A DNA stretch of 64,000 nt from Acidobacteriota bacterium. Lineage in GTDB: Bacteria; Acidobacteriota; Blastocatellia; Pyrinomonadales; Pyrinomonadaceae. The translations under genes and the position numbers were made by a program. Of the stretch, positions 6,770-14,999 are shown piece after piece (within the stretch, counting starts at the first letter, position 1; each line of letters starts with the position of its first letter). The notes below the pieces were generated by a model. That model was not told where the DNA came from and ran no database searches. It saw only the letters and a program-made list of their open reading frames with translations. The stretch spans positions 186,001 to 250,000 of the forward strand of contig JAHBSL010000003.1 in NCBI GenBank assembly GCA_019639135.1, read 5' to 3'.

Positions 6770-8398
6770 TTATTTTGAGTAGAAATAGAACTGGACCGCC
6801 TGGCCGATGCCGATGATCAGGCCAAACAGTGCCCCGAACAACTCGATGGTTCTAAGATGTTCTTTTGCAACAGATAGAACGATCTCCTCGAGCTTTTCGG
6901 CCGGGTAGTTCATTATCTTTTGCCGGACCACTCCGCCAACGTCAAACTCGCGAACGGCTTCGGGGAGTTTTTCGCGAATGGCGGTGATGATCGTTTCGGT
7001 CAGCGTATCGCCGGCGGCGAGGAGTTTTTCTTCGGATATATGGTCGGAAAGTTTACCGATCGGGGCCGAGAGAAGGCCCTCGATCTTGCTTGAGAGCATT
7101 TCGTTGATGATGCGAGAGGTATCGGGCCGCGCGATGACGCTCATCATTCCATTTGTAAGCATCCGCTTGAGCTTTGCCTCCGATTCGGGGTTGAGAGTCC
7201 GCATTATCGAATCAAGGCTGTGCGGCCGAAAGCGGGCAAGCGTTTCGCGGACGTAGCGTTCTATCTGGGAATTCAAAGCATCGCCGCGGAGAAGGCCGAG
7301 GACCGAAGAAGATATTTGCCGCTTTACGCTCTCGAGCTGCGATGGCTGAATAGTGCCGACGAGTTCGCTGAGCGGGCGGGAGAGAGCGTTCTCGATGCTT
7401 GAATCTATAAATCCCTTTGCCTCCTCGGCAAAGACGTTGCCCTTGAGCGTTTCCTCGATCCGCTTCGGCAGGCTTTCATTGACCAGGTCATCGACCTCTT
7501 TCAGCAAGTTCTCCCGCGAGACGAAGATCTTCTTGAAGAAAGGCAGGTTCTCGTAGTAGTTATGGACCTCTTTCTTGACGAGTGCGGCGATCTGGTTACG
7601 CGTACGTTCGGCGGCAGCGATCTCGGAAAGATGATGGGCGATAGGCGATATCTGCTCGCCGGCCTTTTCTTTCAGAAGCCCGACCGCTTCCTCGGTAAAC
7701 ATCTCACCGAGCGGGCTGGCGGCACCGATAAGGTCATCGACACTGCGGCCGATGAACTCATCGACCTTTTCGGTAAAGCCCTCTGAAGCGATAGCCGCCC
7801 TGATCCGCTCGACGAGGAACCCGACAATGTCATCGAACGCCTTTTCGTCGATCACCTCGGAGACACGCTTTGATAGTACTTCGTCAACTCGGCGCTCGAT
7901 AAAGCTTGCGATGGTCTGCTGTGTTTCTTCGCTCCGTAGAACTTCCTCGATGTGTTCGGCGACCTTGAACTGGAGGGCCGTTATCGAATCAAGAACGGGC
8001 TCGCGGAGGCTCGAGGGGAGCGATTCTATCAGCGAAGGGTAATTTGCCTTGAGGAGTTCCTGGCTGTATGAATCAACGACGTCGTTGATCTTTTTCCGCA
8101 GGAAATCTTTGCCGAGAAGCTCTTCAAGTATTGTTTCCTGCGAAACGAGTTCTTCACCGACCGCCTTGCCGATCGCATTGGCAAGCCGTTCGCGGTGCCG
8201 CGGGATCATCCCTTGTGGAAAGAGCGTGATGCCGAGAACTTTGAAAGGCTTCCGCGGCCGGAAGAGCATCCGGACGGCAAGCCAGGCTGCACCATAGCCG
8301 TGGAACGTAGCGATCAATATAAGCGAGCCCATCTGAAACCAGATGCTTGAGAACATCGGCCGGGCTGCGTTTACGATCTCGTTAAAGGTCTCCATCAA
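6770..8398 (-). CDS. DUF445 family membrane-associated protein
   Basis: 542 residues. One hydrophobic segment near the N-terminus (residues about 19-45, FQMGSLILIATFHGYGAAWLAVRMLF) leads into RPRKPFKVLGITLFPQGMIPRHRERLANAIG, the hallmark of DUF445/YheB-type proteins. A long, helical, charged central region of about 420 residues follows, and the C-terminus is a short hydrophobic hairpin (LFGALFGLIIGIGQAVQFYFYSK), also typical of the family. The function of the family is not established; these proteins are envelope-associated. It lies 6 bp downstream of the neighbouring minus-strand gene and probably shares its transcript. Confidence 0.88.
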   Translation of the reverse strand: MMETFNEIVNAARPMFSSIWFQMGSLILIATFHGYGAAWLAVRMLFRPRKPFKVLGITLFPQGMIPRHRERLANAIGKAVGEELVSQETILEELLGKDFLRKKINDVVDSYSQELLKANYPSLIESLPSSLREPVLDSITALQFKVAEHIEEVLRSEETQQTIASFIERRVDEVLSKRVSEVIDEKAFDDIVGFLVERIRAAIASEGFTEKVDEFIGRSVDDLIGAASPLGEMFTEEAVGLLKEKAGEQISPIAHHLSEIAAAERTRNQIAALVKKEVHNYYENLPFFKKIFVSRENLLKEVDDLVNESLPKRIEETLKGNVFAEEAKGFIDSSIENALSRPLSELVGTIQPSQLESVKRQISSSVLGLLRGDALNSQIERYVRETLARFRPHSLDSIMRTLNPESEAKLKRMLTNGMMSVIARPDTSRIINEMLSSKIEGLLSAPIGKLSDHISEEKLLAAGDTLTETIITAIREKLPEAVREFDVGGVVRQKIMNYPAEKLEEIVLSVAKEHLRTIELFGALFGLIIGIGQAVQFYFYSK

Positions 8399-8404
8399 AT
8401 AAAG

Positions 8405-8788
8405 CTAGAAGATCTGAAAGCCTTTTGAACGAAGGCAGAAATCGGAAAAATCCTTTAGCCAGTCATGCCCGACGCTGTAGTTTCGCCATTGCTCGTCCTC
8501 GTCGCGGTAGATGGTTCCATCGTCGGGTTCGTCCGTTACGCTCAAGTCGGCGAACATCCGCTTGTTCGGGGCAAGCTGCGGCAATATTAGGTCGCGAATT
8601 CGCTCGCCGAGCATGTGTGCCTCCTCTTTATCGACCTTGATGCCGAGGGCGTTATAGCCCATCTGCCGTACCATGGCCTCGCTCAGCACATCAAGGCTCT
8701 TGATGACCTCAAGAGCCGCTTTCCAATTCCATACGTTGGCGGTGAACTCGTAGTTCTCCGAACCCATGTCGATAAATGTGAAACTCAT
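8405..8788 (-). CDS. Hypothetical protein
   Basis: 127 residues with no membrane segment or signal. I do not recognise a family. The sequence is acidic, with aromatic residues near both ends (NVWNWKAALEVIKSL; HDWLKDFSDFCLRSKGFQIF). It sits 6 bp upstream of the DUF445 gene on the same strand, so the two are probably co-transcribed. Coding quality looks normal for this genome (GC-rich third positions), which supports a real gene. Confidence 0.7.
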   Translation of the reverse strand: MSFTFIDMGSENYEFTANVWNWKAALEVIKSLDVLSEAMVRQMGYNALGIKVDKEEAHMLGERIRDLILPQLAPNKRMFADLSVTDEPDDGTIYRDEDEQWRNYSVGHDWLKDFSDFCLRSKGFQIF

Positions 8789-8873
8789 ATTTACAATCGG
8801 TTACGAAAAGGCTAAAGCCTTGACCGCCAAATGGTCAACGTACACCGGCAGAGACTATAATCGGGTATCGCTG

Positions 8874-9296
8874 ATGAAATATGATATCCCATTCCGTGTT
8901 CGCGTTACGAAACCGCTCGAAGGGGTTTTGATGCGGGTCCAATCGGGAAAGAACGACCTCTTGTCGCCAGTTGCAGAATCAAAAGCAGAGATCGTCTTTG
9001 AATTCTATATAACTGTCGATCTCTCCGCAGATGCTCCAAACTTTCTGGGTAAGTTTTCCCATGGACCAAAATCGGCCCGCTTTGTCTATGTAAACTCAGG
9101 AAGGCAAGCAGGCCAGGGGCACACAATGTGGGACCGGCGAGCAAAGCTTTCGCTGATGAGCATCACAAAAGAGCAGATCGAAGACGTTTTTTCGAATGGT
9201 TCGACCCGAATTGAGACCATAATTGACGGCGTCGGGCGCGATGGCGGGCCGGTCTGTGCCGGGGTGAAAGGACTTACCTGGAGCGTTTCGAAATGA
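8874..9296 (+). CDS. DUF5990-like protein
   Basis: Starting at the internal ATG (MKYDIPFRVRVTKPLEGV) gives about 140 residues and avoids overlap with the divergent gene at 8788. The pattern PFRVRV...GVLMRVQSGK...FEFYITVDL...NFLGKFSHGPKSARFVYVNSGRQAGQ...WDRRAKLSL...GRDGGPVCAGV fits my memory of the DUF5990 family, small proteins of unknown function. Its stop overlaps the start of the N-acetyltransferase gene by 4 bp (ATGA), so the two are translationally coupled. The family call is from pattern memory only. Confidence 0.65.
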   Translation: MKYDIPFRVRVTKPLEGVLMRVQSGKNDLLSPVAESKAEIVFEFYITVDLSADAPNFLGKFSHGPKSARFVYVNSGRQAGQGHTMWDRRAKLSLMSITKEQIEDVFSNGSTRIETIIDGVGRDGGPVCAGVKGLTWSVSK

Positions 9297-10060
9297 ACAC
9301 TCAAAAATATCTTGAACGTATCGGTCTTGGCGATGCCGAATTAGCGGCCGACCAGGGATCGCTAAGGCTGTTGCAGCGTTCTCATCTGTTGACCATACCG
9401 TTCGAAAATCTGGACATACATTGGAAACGGCCGATCGTTCTGGATATTGATCGGTTCTTTGACAAGATCGTTGTCGAAAAGCGAGGTGGTTTTTGTTACG
9501 AACTCAATGGTTTGTTCAATCAACTTTTGTTATCGCTAGGGTTTATTACTAAACTCGTTTCCGCTCGCGTTTTTCACGCGGACGGAACGATCGGGCCCGA
9601 ATTTGACCACGCCGCGATCATTGTCACGATCGGCGAGGATGAATTTTTAGCTGATGTGGGCTTTGGCGATTTCACCGCCGAACCGCTGCGTTTTGTTTTG
9701 GATCAGGAACAACACGACGCAAACGGAGTTTTCACTATCCGGCGGTTTGATGATGAATATCTTGAGGTTGCAAAACGCGACGGCGAAAGTTGGCACGGGA
9801 ATTATTTGTTTTCCGAAACCGCACGAGACCTCTCCGAATTTTCCGCGATGTGCGATTTCCAGCAGTATTCACCCGAATCGCATTTCACCAAAGGCAAACT
9901 GTGCTCGATCATGACCGAAACCGGAAGAAAAACACTTACTGACAGAGCCTATGTCGTAACCACATGTGGCAATCGTACCGAAACCACCGTATCCTCAAAT
10001 GAGGATTTCGAAAAGAGTTTGATGCGAGAGTTTGGGATATGCCGGTTGCAGTTAGGATAG
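9293..10060 (+). CDS. nat: Arylamine N-acetyltransferase
   Basis: 255 residues. The NAT catalytic triad is visible: Cys68 in RGGFCYE, His106 in FDHAAII, and Asp121 in DVGFGD. The family transfers acetyl groups from acetyl-CoA to arylamines, hydrazines or related amines through a Cys intermediate, in the cytoplasm. Length and motif spacing are normal for bacterial NAT. The start overlaps the previous stop by 4 bp. The physiological substrate cannot be told from sequence. Confidence 0.95.
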   Translation: MNTQKYLERIGLGDAELAADQGSLRLLQRSHLLTIPFENLDIHWKRPIVLDIDRFFDKIVVEKRGGFCYELNGLFNQLLLSLGFITKLVSARVFHADGTIGPEFDHAAIIVTIGEDEFLADVGFGDFTAEPLRFVLDQEQHDANGVFTIRRFDDEYLEVAKRDGESWHGNYLFSETARDLSEFSAMCDFQQYSPESHFTKGKLCSIMTETGRKTLTDRAYVVTTCGNRTETTVSSNEDFEKSLMREFGICRLQLG

Positions 10061-10085
10061 ATTAAAAAGGGAGCAGGGTTTTAGA

Positions 10086-10274
10086 ATGCGATTCGATGTC
10101 GTTATCACAAAAAGTGGCCAAATAACGATTCCGGCAGCCATTCGGAAACGCCTTGGGATCAAGCCTGGTCAGAAAGTGTACCAGTCTATCCAAAACGGAA
10201 GGATTCTATTGGAATTCGATCTACCAAATGAGTCGGTTGAACGAATTCGAATCCCGAAAAGCAAAGAGTTATAG
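10086..10274 (+). CDS. AbrB/MazE-type (SpoVT-like) DNA-binding protein, no toxin partner
   Basis: 62 residues. The swapped-hairpin AbrB pattern is clear: VVITKSGQITIPAAIRKRLGIKPGQKV. Such proteins are usually antitoxins of VapBC or MazEF pairs or small regulators. Here the next gene is purM, 3 bp downstream on the same strand, and no PIN or MazF toxin is present. It may be a stranded antitoxin or a regulator that has taken over local control. The ribosome site (GGGAGCAGGG region at about 10069-10079) is acceptable. Confidence 0.85.
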   Translation: MRFDVVITKSGQITIPAAIRKRLGIKPGQKVYQSIQNGRILLEFDLPNESVERIRIPKSKEL

Positions 10275-10277
10275 ATT

Positions 10278-11300
10278 ATGATCTCGTCGATCTCTTACGC
10301 CGATGCCGGCGTTTCAATAGACAACGCGAACCGGGCCGTGGCGAAGATCCGCGAATATGCCCGGAGCACTTTTAATGAACGAACGCTGACCGAGATAGGC
10401 AGCTTCGGGGGGATGTTCTCGGCGGCCTTTCCGGGTATGGCCGAGCCAATCCTCGTCGCTTCGGCCGACGGCGTTGGGACTAAGCTGAAGCTCGCCTTCG
10501 AGACCGGCATACACAACACGGTCGGTGCGGATCTGGTCAACCACTGCGTCAACGACATTCTGGTCCAAGGGGCTCGGCCGCTTTTCTTTCTTGATTATTT
10601 CGCGACCGGCAGGCTCGAACCGGATGTGACGGCCTCGGTCGTCGAGGGCATGGCCCGAGCCTGCCGCGAGAACGGCTGCGTCCTGCTTGGCGGCGAGACG
10701 GCGGAGATGCCGGATTTCTATCCTCTGGGCGAGTATGACCTCGCGGGTTTCATCGTCGGCGTGGTCGATAAGGCGAAGGTGATCGACGGCAAAACGATCG
10801 AGCCCGGCGACGTAGTTCTCGGCATTCCCTCGAACGGCCTGCAGACGAACGGTTATTCGCTCGCCCGCAAGCTCTTCTTCGAGGTCGGCGGCTATAAGGC
10901 AGATACGTTCATTGAGGAACTCGGCACTACCGCCGGCGAGGCACTGCTCGCGACCCACCAAAGCTTTCTGCCGCAGCTCGGCCCGCTGCTCGATGGCGGC
11001 CGAATCAAGGGACTCGCACACATCACCGGCGGCGGTTTTCTTGAAAACATTCCACGCATTCTGCCCGAGGGCGTCGGCGTGGAGATCGAACGCGGTACAT
11101 GGCCCGAACTCCCGATCTTCGGCCTGATGCAGCGCCTCGGCAACGTCGCCGATCACGAAATGTTCCGCACATTCAATATGGGCATCGGGATGGTCGTCCT
11201 TTGCTCCGAAAGCAATTCGCTTCAGATGCTGGACACACTTGGCGGCGCTTTTGTCATCGGAAAAGTGGTTCGGGGCAAGGGCGAGGTTAAGATCAATTAG
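10278..11300 (+). CDS. purM: Phosphoribosylformylglycinamidine cyclo-ligase
   Basis: 340 residues of normal PurM length. Features include the N-terminal SYADAGVSIDNANRAV, ADGVGTKLKLA, the NDILVQGA and LLGGETAEMPDFY motifs of the AIR synthetase family, and SNGLQTNGYSL. It performs ATP-dependent ring closure of FGAM to AIR, step 5 of purine synthesis. The start is 3 bp after the AbrB-like gene. purN, another purine gene, lies about 2.3 kb downstream, so the pathway genes are only loosely grouped. A 353-residue antisense frame is a shadow. Confidence 0.97.
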   Translation: MISSISYADAGVSIDNANRAVAKIREYARSTFNERTLTEIGSFGGMFSAAFPGMAEPILVASADGVGTKLKLAFETGIHNTVGADLVNHCVNDILVQGARPLFFLDYFATGRLEPDVTASVVEGMARACRENGCVLLGGETAEMPDFYPLGEYDLAGFIVGVVDKAKVIDGKTIEPGDVVLGIPSNGLQTNGYSLARKLFFEVGGYKADTFIEELGTTAGEALLATHQSFLPQLGPLLDGGRIKGLAHITGGGFLENIPRILPEGVGVEIERGTWPELPIFGLMQRLGNVADHEMFRTFNMGIGMVVLCSESNSLQMLDTLGGAFVIGKVVRGKGEVKIN

Positions 11301-11304
11301 AAGT

Positions 11305-12255
11305 ATGAAAATCGGAAGCGAAGTTAGGAATTGTTTTCTTTTAGTTGTTTTGCTCGGCACTTTGTCCGCTGCCACATTGGGGCAGAATACGGCTTCGGAG
11401 CATTTAAGGCGAGGAAATGAGCACTATAGGAACCAGAACTACACGCAGGCGATAGCGAGTTTTTCCGAGGCGATAAGGCTTTCGCCGCGGTCACCGGAGC
11501 CGTGGTTCAACCGCGGCCAGGCGAGGTATTATTCGGGCGACGTCCGTACTTCGATCGGCGATTTTCAGCAGGCCACGGCGCTCAACCCAAACTACGTTGA
11601 CGCCTGGTTCCAGCTCGGCTTGGCCCGTAACAAGACAGGCGACAATGCCGGTGCGATCGCGGCCTATACACGCGGGCTGAGCATTGCCTCGGGCGATTCG
11701 CAGCTTTATTACAAACGCGGCATTGCCTATGCGGACAGCGGCCGCGACGACCTCGCCCTTGCCGACTACAACCGTGCCCTGCAGATCAACGCCAATTACA
11801 CCAAAGCATTCGTGAACCGCGGTGCCGTACACTATCGGGCGAAAAGGTATGACGCCGCCCTTGCCGACCTCAACCGCGCCATCGAGCTAGACCCCGGCTA
11901 CGCCGAGGCGTGGAACAACCGAGCCGTGCTGTATAACACGACGAACCGTTCGCAACTTGCCCTGCAAGATCTGGATCAGGCAATAAAGCTCGACCCGACG
12001 CTCAAGAAGCCGCACCTTGATAAAGCAATTGCATACAACAAACTCGGGAGGAACTCCGAAGCGATCGAGAGCCTCAACAATGCGATCAAGCTCGACCCGA
12101 AGTACGTTAGTGCGTATATATTCAGAGCCGCCGTCTATTTTGACACTAGAAAGTTCGACCTCTCGAAAGCCGACGCGGAACAGGTGCTTCGGCTCGACCC
12201 GAAGAACAAATTCGCCGCCGACCTGCTAACAAAGATCGCCGCCCAACCGCGGTGA
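11305..12255 (+). CDS. Exported TPR-repeat protein
   Basis: The ATG at 11305 is chosen because it follows the purM stop by 4 bp and begins a clean signal peptide (MKIGSEVRNCFLLVVLLGTLSAATLGQ). The mature 290 residues are eight or so tetratricopeptide repeats with the W-x-x-x-G-x-A pattern (AWFQLGLARNKTGDNAGAI; AWNNRAVLYNTTNRSQLAL). It should be a periplasmic scaffold for protein-protein contacts. It may be transcribed with purM, but no functional link is evident. Confidence 0.88.
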   Translation: MKIGSEVRNCFLLVVLLGTLSAATLGQNTASEHLRRGNEHYRNQNYTQAIASFSEAIRLSPRSPEPWFNRGQARYYSGDVRTSIGDFQQATALNPNYVDAWFQLGLARNKTGDNAGAIAAYTRGLSIASGDSQLYYKRGIAYADSGRDDLALADYNRALQINANYTKAFVNRGAVHYRAKRYDAALADLNRAIELDPGYAEAWNNRAVLYNTTNRSQLALQDLDQAIKLDPTLKKPHLDKAIAYNKLGRNSEAIESLNNAIKLDPKYVSAYIFRAAVYFDTRKFDLSKADAEQVLRLDPKNKFAADLLTKIAAQPR

Positions 12256-12275
12256 TAGCGTCGGCAGGACGGGAA

Positions 12276-12554
12276 CTAGTAATGATATCGGGCCTGCAAA
12301 AAATCTACCCGGTCATCCCGAACCCGATAGACCACTCGGTGCTCTTTCGTAATTCTGCGGGACCACGTGCCGGAGGCTTCGTGTTTTAGCGGCTCGGGTT
12401 TGCCGATTCCGGAGAAGGGGTCGCGGACTATCGCCTCCATCAGGTCGAGCACCTTCAGGAGCAATTTCCTGTCGTTCTCCGCCCAATATCGAATATCTTC
12501 GCGGAAGGCGTCACTTAGAACGACGTCGCGTTTTTCGGACGGGCTTTTCTGCAT
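12276..12554 (-). CDS. yoeB: YoeB/Txe-family mRNA interferase toxin
   Basis: 92 residues. It has the RelE-fold YoeB pattern: LSDAFREDIRYWAENDRKLLLKVLDLMEAI, PFSGIGKPEPLK, and the C-terminal SRRITKEHRVVYRV...QARYHY with the conserved His and terminal HY. YoeB toxins cleave mRNA at the ribosome. The start lies 44 bp inside the end of the antitoxin gene, an overlap that couples the pair. The N-terminal 8-10 residues before DVVLSDAF are longer than usual and may not be part of the fold, but no later start codon is available. Confidence 0.92.
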   Translation of the reverse strand: MQKSPSEKRDVVLSDAFREDIRYWAENDRKLLLKVLDLMEAIVRDPFSGIGKPEPLKHEASGTWSRRITKEHRVVYRVRDDRVDFLQARYHY

Positions 12555-12822
12555 CGAATTCCTTTCGCAACTTTTCGATCGTGGTCACCTCTCCGCCGCC
12601 CGCATCCGTTTGTCGTATTGCGTTCAATAATCTTTCAGCGTTCTTTGGCGAGCGGAAGAGATACTCGGTTTCCATGAGGCTCGAAAGTTCGTCGGCGTCG
12701 ATCATCGCTACGGACGAACGCCCGCGACGTTTTATCACGACGACCTCCGAATCATTGGTGATCTGATCGAGGATCGATGCTAAATTGTTCCTTGCTTCGC
12801 TATAGGTGACCTCTATCGACAT
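12511..12822 (-). CDS. yefM: YefM/Phd-family antitoxin
   Basis: 103 residues starting at the ATG at 12822 (MSIEVTYSEARNNLASILDQI); the frame also allows a TTG two codons earlier, but that lies inside the operator. The N-terminal Phd/YefM DNA-binding domain contains SEARNNLASILDQITNDSEVVVIKRRGRSSVAMIDADELSSL in outline. The C-terminal tail is basic and probably disordered until it wraps the toxin. It neutralises YoeB and represses its own promoter. There is no obvious ribosome site, so translation may start on a near-leaderless message. Confidence 0.92.
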   Translation of the reverse strand: MSIEVTYSEARNNLASILDQITNDSEVVVIKRRGRSSVAMIDADELSSLMETEYLFRSPKNAERLLNAIRQTDAGGGEVTTIEKLRKEFDAEKPVRKTRRRSK

Positions 12823-12840
12823 GTACAAGATTATTGTACA
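12822..12840. promoter_or_regulatory. YefM-YoeB operator (TGTACA inverted repeat)
   Basis: TGTACAA and TTGTACA are perfect 7-bp arms around GATTA. Each arm contains the TGTACA core known for YefM operators in E. coli. The site covers the antitoxin start codon, so bound YefM would block initiation directly. Confidence 0.85.
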
Positions 12841-13111
12841 GGTGCGGTATTTCTGTCAATTACTTTTTCTGGGTTTCCGGTGGGCAACTTCCTTTCGACG
12901 AAAGTTCCCGCTACGCTTTGGTTCGGTGGTAGACTTCGACAATGGGCTCACGGGAGATCACTATCGATTTTGCCGAAATAGGCGGGAGGCGTTTATCTGC
13001 GCTTTGAGCACCACCGGCGAGGACGTTCTGGGATGTTGCTGACAGAAGAAAAGACCTTCTTAGGCATTCCCGAGTGATCCCATTAACGGCGGTTAGCCGT
13101 GGCCTAGCAAT

Positions 13112-13624
13112 ATGGAATTTTCGCTTGATCAAAATCTCTCTCGAAAACTAATCGGACAGATTGAGGATATTTTTCCAGAAAGAATACCCTCTCTTCCGCT
13201 GATCCATCATGATTGCGAAGAGTGCTTTGAGCTTCAAAATGCGTTCGCGGGTAAATCATGGAAAGAAATTTCTTCTGAACTCTTAAAAGAAAACTTTTCG
13301 AAACTTTCTCTTTTCTCAGAAGAAGCGTTTCATGCTTTTATACCAGCCTACTTGATTCATTCGATCAAGAGTCTTGACGGGGATGATTTCGTCAGCGAAT
13401 TCACCGCATATGCCTTTTTGCCGGACGAGTTGGTGGATGAGGATGAGGGACACCGCAATTGGTGGGTACTCAAGTTAAGCTTTTTCACGGATGAACAATT
13501 TAATTCGATTCTAGGATACCTCGATTTGGTCGAAGCTACCGACGAGTATTTCGATCGAGATCTAATGAAACGAGGTAGGCAAGGCCTACTAAAGCTGCGC
13601 GAAGAATCAAAAGATCAAAGTTAA
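13112..13624 (+). CDS. Hypothetical protein, DUF6714-like
   Basis: 170 residues, cytoplasmic, acidic, no membrane segment. Features include HHDCEECFELQNAFAGKSWKEISSELL, LFSEEAFHAFIPAYLIHSI and a C-terminal FFTDEQFNSILGYLDLV. I believe this fits the DUF6714 pattern (a C-x-x-C in an HxDCEEC context followed by a PAYL motif), but this is from memory. Base composition is lower in GC than its neighbours, so it may have been acquired. It ends 1 bp into purN (TAATG), so translation is coupled. The 271 bp upstream (12841-13111) contain no recognisable gene. Confidence 0.7.
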   Translation: MEFSLDQNLSRKLIGQIEDIFPERIPSLPLIHHDCEECFELQNAFAGKSWKEISSELLKENFSKLSLFSEEAFHAFIPAYLIHSIKSLDGDDFVSEFTAYAFLPDELVDEDEGHRNWWVLKLSFFTDEQFNSILGYLDLVEATDEYFDRDLMKRGRQGLLKLREESKDQS

Positions 13625-14241
13625 TGGAAATAGGAATTCTTATCTCAGGCCGTGGGTCTAATATGGTGGCCTTGGTTGATGCCGTCGCGAGCGGCGAGAT
13701 ACCGGCGAGCGAGGTCGCGGTTGTTATTAGTGATAAGGCGGATGCGGCGGGTTTGGCAAAGGCCGAGGAGCGTGGTGTCGAGACTTTGGTCATTGAAAGA
13801 AAAGGCCGAAAGCGTGAGGAGCACGACGCAGAGATCGTCGCGGCTTTGAAAGATCGCGGCGTAGAGATCGTCTGCCTCGCGGGCTATATGCGGCTGCTTT
13901 CGCCGATGTTCGTTCGCGCCTTTCCGGACCGCATCATCAACATTCACCCGAGCCTGCTGCCTGCATATCCGGGCCTTAACGTCCACGAACGCGTCATCGC
14001 CGCGGGCGAAAAACGCTCTGGCTGTACCGTGCATTATGTTGACGAACTTCTCGACCACGGCGAGGTGATATTACAGCGAGAGGTTCCGGTTCTCCCGGAC
14101 GATACCCCCGAAACCCTCTCCGCCCGCATCCTTGAACAAGAACATGGCGCGTACGTCGAAGCGGTCAAGAAGATCTTAACCAGAGAAAGAGCACGGAGCG
14201 AACAGAGAGAAATTGAATATGGTTTTTCTGCACGGCATTAA
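13624..14241 (+). CDS. purN: Phosphoribosylglycinamide formyltransferase
   Basis: 205 residues. It has the PurN signature: GILISGRGSNMVALVDAV at the N-terminus (phosphate-binding), LAGYMRLLSP, and the active-site stretch INIHPSLLPAYPGLNVHERVIAAGEKRSGCTVHYVDELLDHG (Asn, His and Asp catalytic residues). It adds a formyl group from 10-formyl-THF to GAR in purine synthesis. The C-terminal 15 residues are variable. The start overlaps the stop of the preceding gene. Confidence 0.96.
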   Translation: MEIGILISGRGSNMVALVDAVASGEIPASEVAVVISDKADAAGLAKAEERGVETLVIERKGRKREEHDAEIVAALKDRGVEIVCLAGYMRLLSPMFVRAFPDRIINIHPSLLPAYPGLNVHERVIAAGEKRSGCTVHYVDELLDHGEVILQREVPVLPDDTPETLSARILEQEHGAYVEAVKKILTRERARSEQREIEYGFSARH

Positions 14242-14337
14242 CGACCGCGTCAATTATTTAATGTTGCCGCTTTCTCCGCTTCGTACTCCCGGTGACCCCT
14301 GTGGCATGGCCTTCCGGCTGAAACGGCTTGTTTTACT

Positions 14338-14367
14338 TTGACATTCGGAGGCTTTATTCCGTAAAAT
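14338..14367 (+). promoter_or_regulatory. Sigma-70-type promoter for rpmH-rnpA
   Basis: TTGACA at 14338-14343 and TAAAAT at 14362-14367 are 18 bp apart. Transcription would begin near 14374, about 34 bp before the rpmH ATG and about 21 bp before the rnpA ATG at 14395. Confidence 0.75.
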
Positions 14368-14394
14368 CAAGGTTTTCACTTTCGGGTGAATTTG

Positions 14395-14910
14395 ATGGAG
14401 AGCAATTATGCCGAAGAGAACGTTTCAACCAAACAACCGAAGACGCGCAAAGAAGCACGGGTTCCGGGCCAGAATGGCGACGAAGAACGGACGCGCTGTG
14501 CTCAAGCGCCGCAGGGCGAAAGGCCGCAAGCGGCTGACTCCGCATCATTATTAAGCTTTGGTTTGCCGAAGGCTGCGCGGATAGCAAAACGCGCAGATTT
14601 TCTTCGGGTTTACCAGCAAGGCGTGTGTATAGAAGGCCGTTTTATGACGGTTTTCTTTTTGCCTTCAGGCCGCGATCTGCATCGCGTCGGCATCACGGCG
14701 ACGAAAAAAGCGATCGGCAAGGCACACGACCGGAACCGGGCGAAAAGGCTGCTTCGAGAGTGTTTTCGCCTGAGCCGCCGGGAGCTTGATGCGATCGGGC
14801 AGAAATGCGATTGGGTCTTGAATGCCCGCCGGAGCATTTCGCACGTAAAGCTCGAAAAACCGCTGGCGGAGTTTCGCGAGATAGTAAAAAGGGCCGGAGC
14901 GAAGTTGTGA
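14395..14910 (+). CDS. rnpA: Ribonuclease P protein component, with frame extended over rpmH
   Basis: The conserved RnpA fold is in the last 110 residues: [22 protein letters not shown], then [28 protein letters not shown], which carries the RNR RNA-binding signature. It is the protein subunit of RNase P, which matures tRNA 5' ends. Between the ATG at 14395 and the TTG at 14563 there is no start codon in frame, and the conserved SFG residues precede that TTG. Either translation starts at 14395 (or GTG 14386), reading through all of rpmH in another frame and adding about 55 residues, or it starts at TTG 14563 without a ribosome site. The first arrangement is known from Thermus. Confidence 0.9.
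   Translation: MESNYAEENVSTKQPKTRKEARVPGQNGDEERTRCAQAPQGERPQAADSASLLSFGLPKAARIAKRADFLRVYQQGVCIEGRFMTVFFLPSGRDLHRVGITATKKAIGKAHDRNRAKRLLRECFRLSRRELDAIGQKCDWVLNARRSISHVKLEKPLAEFREIVKRAGAKL
14408..14554 (+). CDS. rpmH: Ribosomal protein bL34
   Basis: 48 residues, too short for many gene finders: it begins [20 protein letters not shown] and ends KRLTPHHY, the full L34 pattern. It is a small basic protein of the large ribosomal subunit. GGAG at 14397-14400 gives a 7-base spacing to the ATG. The gene is wholly enclosed, in a different frame, by the extended rnpA reading frame (14395-14910). Confidence 0.97.
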   Translation: MPKRTFQPNNRRRAKKHGFRARMATKNGRAVLKRRRAKGRKRLTPHHY

Positions 14911-14917
14911 ATTGCTG

Positions 14918-14963
14918 AATTGTGAATTGGTGTCGATATTTTCGGTGATCCCAATTTACAATT
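14918..14963. repeat. AATTG-rich inverted repeat between rnpA and yidD
   Basis: AATTGTGAATTGG (14918-14930) faces CCAATTTACAATT (14951-14963), 13-bp arms with one mismatch. Further AATTG/CAATT words follow at 14965-14986. Base composition differs strongly from the flanking genes. It may be a small dispersed hairpin element. Confidence 0.55.
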
Positions 14964-14999
14964 GATCAATTGGCAATTAACAATTGAGAACATCGCGGG

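Noticed and set aside
10314..11375. 353-residue antisense frame over purM
   Set aside because: purM is certain on the plus strand; the antisense frame has Arg/His/Asp-rich composition and no recognisable domain.
12841..13132. Possible decayed gene or small ORFs between the antitoxin and the DUF6714-like gene
   Set aside because: Short frames on both strands share no recognisable domain; not enough evidence to call a pseudogene.
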